Positions 61,168 through 64,000 of a stretch of 64,000 nt of DNA are shown piece after piece. The number at the start of each line of letters is the position of its first letter. Position 1 is the first letter of the stretch. Origin of the DNA: Bacteroidetes bacterium GWF2_38_335 (GTDB lineage Bacteria; Bacteroidota; Bacteroidia; Bacteroidales; GWF2-38-335). Position numbers and translations under genes: made by a program. Under the pieces are notes generated by a model. That model saw only the letters and a program-made list of their open reading frames with translations. It searched no databases and was not told the DNA's origin. Where the stretch lies: NCBI GenBank assembly GCA_001769535.1, contig MEOH01000026.1:1-64000 (forward strand). Direction: 5' to 3'.

Positions 61168-61848
61168 CTACCCCCTAACAAACAACCACTTAACCCCCTT
61201 GTACAATCCTGAAAAGAAATATCCTAAAATTCCGGGTTTGACTCGTTTTTCCATCTCAACAGTAATGGTTGAGTATTCGGTGAGGTGGCTCAGCCGGTTG
61301 ATTTTCCCCTCCATGGAATCAATTTCACCGTTAAGCCGTTCCAGTTCTTTCTCTACTTTCAATGCAGCTTCTACGTTTTCGGCTTTGGCCAACAGCTCAA
61401 GGTACCGATCACGGGCTTTTTTGGCGTTTTCAAGCCTGATCTGAACATCATAATACTCCTCAGTCACGTCTTTTCCTGTAATTACCTTGTTTTTTAGCTT
61501 GCCGAGTTTTTCAACATCGGTAATGGCCTGGTTGAGCTTGCCGGCTTTAACCCTGATTTCGGACTTAAAATTGCCCAGGGTCATTACATATCCGTCGTAT
61601 TTTTCGGCGATTGCTTTTAACAGGGAATTTGTTGAATCGGTGTTTTTTACTTTAAGGTCAATTTCGGCAGAATAAATGACCATCCTTGTCTCGGTTGCGG
61701 GCATCGTGCTTCGTTCATCGAAGGAATACCTGTATCCGGATGTACCGCCCGATACGCCGAATTTTGGCAGACCATATCGGGCACCATGCTTTGAGCAGGA
61801 TACTAAAAGTATTGCCGAAACAAACAGAATTACTATTGTTGTTTTCAT
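61168..61848 (-). CDS. DUF4349 lipoprotein
   Basis: This 226-residue protein has a lipobox (FVSAILLVSC, Cys18). The DUF4349 domain fills the rest: ETRMVIYSAEIDLKVKNTDS, YVMTLGNFKSEIRVKAGKL, KNKVITGKDVTEEYYDVQIR, then a coiled coil (LEKAKKARDRYLELLAKAEN-like, ALKVEKELERLNGEIDSMEG) and HLTEYSTITVEMEKRV. The usual C-terminal membrane segment of the family is short here (YFFSGLYKGVKWLFV). Function of the family is not established; it is an envelope protein. It ends beside the lipoprotein pair. Confidence 0.87.
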   Translation of the reverse strand: MKTTIVILFVSAILLVSCSKHGARYGLPKFGVSGGTSGYRYSFDERSTMPATETRMVIYSAEIDLKVKNTDSTNSLLKAIAEKYDGYVMTLGNFKSEIRVKAGKLNQAITDVEKLGKLKNKVITGKDVTEEYYDVQIRLENAKKARDRYLELLAKAENVEAALKVEKELERLNGEIDSMEGKINRLSHLTEYSTITVEMEKRVKPGILGYFFSGLYKGVKWLFVRG

Positions 61849-61881
61849 AGCTCAGGGATATTAGGTTTTTAAAATAGTTTT

Positions 61882-62361
61882 CTACAAAAAATCTCCTGTA
61901 AAAGTCAACGGCAAAAGATCGGCAATGCTTTTTACCATCTGGATTTTTTTATGTCCGACCAGATAAACCTCCATTTTATTATTGAACCGTTGCTCACTCT
62001 CAATCAGCGACTGGCGGCACGCTCCGCAAGGTGGAACAGGCTCGTCGGTAATGGAATTCGAATTTTTGGCCACAATGGCAATGGCTTTTATAGGAGCTTG
62101 GGGATATTTGGCATTGGCGTAAAACATCACCACACGCTCGGCACACAAACCGCTCGGATATGCAGCATTTTCCTGATTGCTTCCCGAAATAATCTCGCCG
62201 TTTTCAAGCAAAACAGCCGATCCTACATTGAATTTTGAATAGGGTGTATAGGCATCTTTTGAAGCACTGATTGCTTCCTTAACCAGCTTCTGAATTTCAG
62301 GTCTGAGCTCCGAAACCCCCGCAAACTCTGTAACCTCAATTTTTATTTCTTTCTTTTGCAT
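61882..62361 (-). CDS. cdd: Cytidine deaminase
   Basis: This 159-residue cytosolic enzyme has zinc-site motifs LCAERVVMF (Cys-Ala-Glu with the catalytic glutamate) and PPCGACRQ (two cysteine ligands), plus YTPYSKFNVGSAVL and GSNQENAAYPSGL, the substrate-binding stretches of homotetrameric cytidine deaminases. It converts cytidine and deoxycytidine to uridine and deoxyuridine in pyrimidine salvage. Length is normal with a small N-terminal extension. A TACCTTTG box (62378-62385) lies 16 bp before the start. It is followed 33 bp later by the DUF4349 gene and may be co-transcribed with it. Confidence 0.96.
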   Translation of the reverse strand: MQKKEIKIEVTEFAGVSELRPEIQKLVKEAISASKDAYTPYSKFNVGSAVLLENGEIISGSNQENAAYPSGLCAERVVMFYANAKYPQAPIKAIAIVAKNSNSITDEPVPPCGACRQSLIESEQRFNNKMEVYLVGHKKIQMVKSIADLLPLTFTGDFL

Positions 62362-62377
62362 TCTGGTTGATTTTATA

Positions 62378-62385
62378 CAAAGGTA
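62378..62385 (-). promoter_or_regulatory. -7 box TACCTTTG of cdd
   Basis: Perfect TAnnTTTG on the minus strand, 16 bp before the cdd ATG; no good -33 box is seen. Confidence 0.55.
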
Positions 62386-62834
62386 ATGAAAAAAAACAGA
62401 AATTGTAGTTTAGATCCGGTGATATTCTAACCTCGAAAAGTCAGCATTTTTTATAAATAGCCGCTAATGCGCGAATGAATATTTATAATCTCGTTGCAGT
62501 TAAATATCCTTTATCATCGAATAAGAAAATGGTTCTGGTTGATAATTTTATTGTATACACCCCGTATTAACCGTGCATTGAAATACAAGGAAATGTTTGG
62601 GTACCCGCGTTGCAGATGTAAGTAAAACCACGAAGTGGTTACCCAAACATAACTGCGGATTTCAATCCGCAGAGAATAATCAGAAAAAGTTTATCTGACA
62701 TTTCTTATCTCAATAGGGTTATTATTTTCTAAACTTTTCTAAAACAGAATCAAAAAAATCAATATTCTGGGTAATTAACATCACATTATTAATATCTAAT
62801 GGAAAGCACTATAAAATCCGTTATTATCATAGAT

Positions 62835-62842
62835 TAATTTTG
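62835..62842 (+). promoter_or_regulatory. -7 box TAATTTTG of the glucosaminidase gene
   Basis: Perfect TAnnTTTG only 7 bp before the ATG at 62850, the same close spacing as at 6978/6993, suggesting a nearly leaderless mRNA. Confidence 0.5.
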
Positions 62843-62849
62843 CAATACC

Positions 62850-63833
62850 ATGAATAAAATTGTTTTAATAGCACTGTGCTTGTTGATAACGGGATTGGGT
62901 TTTTCCCAATCTCCGTTAAAAAAAATGACCCGCGAAGAATATATTGCTGCATATTCAGACTGGGCAGTAAAGGAAATGCATGAAAGCGGAGTGCCTGCAA
63001 GTATTACTCTGGCACAGGGCATGCTGGAGTCTGATAACGGAAACAGCACCCTTGCTGTTGAAGCCAATAATCATTTTGGTATCAAATGCCATTCGTCATG
63101 GGAAGGGAAAACTTTTCATCAGGATGATGATGCCAAACAAGAGTGCTTCAGAAAATATTCGTCGGTTTATGAATCATATAAAGACCATTCGGCTTTTTTA
63201 AGAAAATATGAAAGATATGCCTCGCTGTTTGATCTTAAAATTACTGATTACAAAGGCTGGTGCAAAGGACTCAAAGACGCCGGATATGCAACCAATCCAA
63301 AATACCCCGAATTACTTATAAAAATTATCGAAGAAAATGAATTGCATAAATATGACACACAGAAAGATGATGGGAAAGAACCGGTAGCAGACAATAAAAA
63401 GGATGATAAACCTAAAAATAACCACAAGAAAAATAACCAAAATGCCTCAGACGATAACTTTGTAATCAGTGCAACCGGTAGGGAAATCAAACAAAACAAC
63501 CGCATCAATTACATCATTGCAAAAGACGGGGATAACATCAAATCACTGGCAAAGGAACTACAGATGATGGATTGGCAGTTGATCAGATACAATGATCTTG
63601 ATAAAGATGTTTCGTTAAAAAAAGGTCAAATGATTTATATTCAGCCAAAACGCAATAAAGCCGATTTTAAATATGATTTTCATATTGTGAAGGGCGGGGA
63701 GACCATGTATGATATTTCACAGAAATATGGCGTTAAACTCAATAAACTATTTCGTAAAAACCTTATGGAACCAGGAACGCAGCTAAAAGCCGGAGATAAA
63801 ATATTTCTAAGGAAAACAAAAAGAACTGTTTAA
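62850..63833 (+). CDS. Glucosaminidase (GH73)-LysM cell-wall hydrolase
   Basis: This 327-residue protein has a signal peptide (IVLIALCLLITGLGFSQ). Residues ~25-170 are a mannosyl-glycoprotein endo-beta-N-acetylglucosaminidase-like domain of the FlgJ/GH73 type: SGVPASITLAQGMLESDNGN (catalytic Glu), NNHFGIKC, SVYESYKDHSAFL and YATNPKYPELLIKII. A Lys/Asp/Asn-rich linker follows, then two LysM domains (YIIAKDGDNIKSLAKELQM, FHIVKGGETMYDISQKYGV) that bind peptidoglycan glycans. It cleaves N-acetylglucosaminyl bonds in the periplasmic wall during growth or separation. It is divergent from cdd. Confidence 0.94.
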   Translation: MNKIVLIALCLLITGLGFSQSPLKKMTREEYIAAYSDWAVKEMHESGVPASITLAQGMLESDNGNSTLAVEANNHFGIKCHSSWEGKTFHQDDDAKQECFRKYSSVYESYKDHSAFLRKYERYASLFDLKITDYKGWCKGLKDAGYATNPKYPELLIKIIEENELHKYDTQKDDGKEPVADNKKDDKPKNNHKKNNQNASDDNFVISATGREIKQNNRINYIIAKDGDNIKSLAKELQMMDWQLIRYNDLDKDVSLKKGQMIYIQPKRNKADFKYDFHIVKGGETMYDISQKYGVKLNKLFRKNLMEPGTQLKAGDKIFLRKTKRTV

Positions 63834-63878
63834 GTTTTGTTTGATTCTTTTGTCAGCCAAACATCTACTGAATATTAA

Positions 63879-64000
63879 TTATTCTGCTATTACAAACTTG
63901 CCGCATTGGCTTCCTTCTATTTGGTATATGTACATTCCTGCCGGCCAATTTTCAGTACTGATGCTGCAATTCGTGCTTTCTGAATTTTTATTGTAAATAA
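63879..64000 (-). CDS. T9SS cargo protein, C-terminal end (rest outside window)
   Basis: On the minus strand the frame is open from the window edge to a TAA at 63879-63881. The last ~38 residues read NSESTNCSISTENWPAGMY, then IYQIEGSQCGKFVIAE. The W-P-A-G-M-Y-x-Y-x-I and K-F-V-I pattern is the end of a type A T9SS sorting domain. The rest of the gene lies beyond the window, so the function cannot be told. It converges with the glucosaminidase gene. Confidence 0.8.
   Translation of the reverse strand, partial: IYNKNSESTNCSISTENWPAGMYIYQIEGSQCGKFVIAE

Larger units (their letters stand above)
62362..62849. other. Divergent intergenic region with hairpin cluster
   Basis: It holds promoters in both directions (62378-62385 minus, 62835-62842 plus). 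Positions 62593-62650 form a nested stem: ATGTTTGGGTA/TACCCAAACAT outside and ACCAC/GTGGT inside. Next to it is a perfect CTGCGGAT/ATCCGCAG hairpin (62653-62672). They look like small REP-type elements. No gene is seen. Confidence 0.6.

Overview
ORGANISM. The window comes from a Bacteroidota (Bacteroidia) chromosome. At least seven proteins end in, or are fragments of, type IX secretion (T9SS) type A sorting domains. There are TonB-dependent receptor and TonB C-terminal proteins with SusC-like CarboxypepD-reg architecture, and many lipoproteins with a -SC/-AC lipobox and no Shine-Dalgarno sequence. Bacteroidota -7 promoter boxes (TAnnTTTG) lie ahead of many genes, and both tRNA genes have a full TTG/TTTG-N19/20-TAnnTTTG promoter. 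The DNA is AT-rich. No rRNA, CRISPR array, intact transposase or T9SS machinery gene is visible. LAYOUT. (1) 1-8 kb: the tail of a secreted adhesin, a six-PAS hybrid histidine kinase, an FG-GAP-like T9SS cargo protein and small exported proteins. (2) 8-33.6 kb: a long accessory region of small, mostly plus-strand, mostly unrecognised genes (lipoproteins, membrane proteins, two tandem beta-propeller T9SS proteins, an LRR gene pair, a HEPN-motif/discoidin gene cluster, an MNT-HEPN fusion). The genes are separated by long spacers holding several interspersed repeat families, gene-tail fragments and a 21-bp minisatellite. (3) 33.6-36.5 kb: a tRNA-Pro gene with a duplicated 3' end 1.2 kb away, three copies of an 18-bp motif, and a broken BRO/DinD-like gene, together looking like the scar of an integrated element. 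(4) 36.7-46.2 kb: a more ordinary core region (DoxX, ABC-F ATPase, DUF4180, OmpA-like, diacylglycerol kinase, TonB-C protein, CstA) with REP-like composite repeats in the spacers. (5) 47.4-54.9 kb: a five-gene minus-strand operon in which an ice-binding-like T9SS adhesin is followed by REC-PP2C phosphatase, PAS hybrid kinase, REC-kinase and a NarL/LuxR regulator. (6) 55-64 kb: a second TonB-C protein, a TonB-dependent receptor, tRNA-Arg, lipoproteins, cytidine deaminase, a glucosaminidase-LysM wall hydrolase and the tail of another T9SS protein. HOW THE GENES WORK TOGETHER. The clearest functional unit is the 47-55 kb signalling operon: abutting or overlapping genes, three REC domains, two kinases, a PP2C-type output and a DNA-binding output, all downstream of a secreted adhesin. 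The best candidate for something undescribed is the 23.2-26.8 kb cluster: a membrane protein, a possible HEPN-like protein, a protein with an R-X4-H HEPN motif, and a cytosolic discoidin-like/two-TM protein, bounded by gene debris. Its function is inferred only. The repeat families at 8-33 kb suggest repeated insertion and decay of mobile DNA or cassette-like gene gain.
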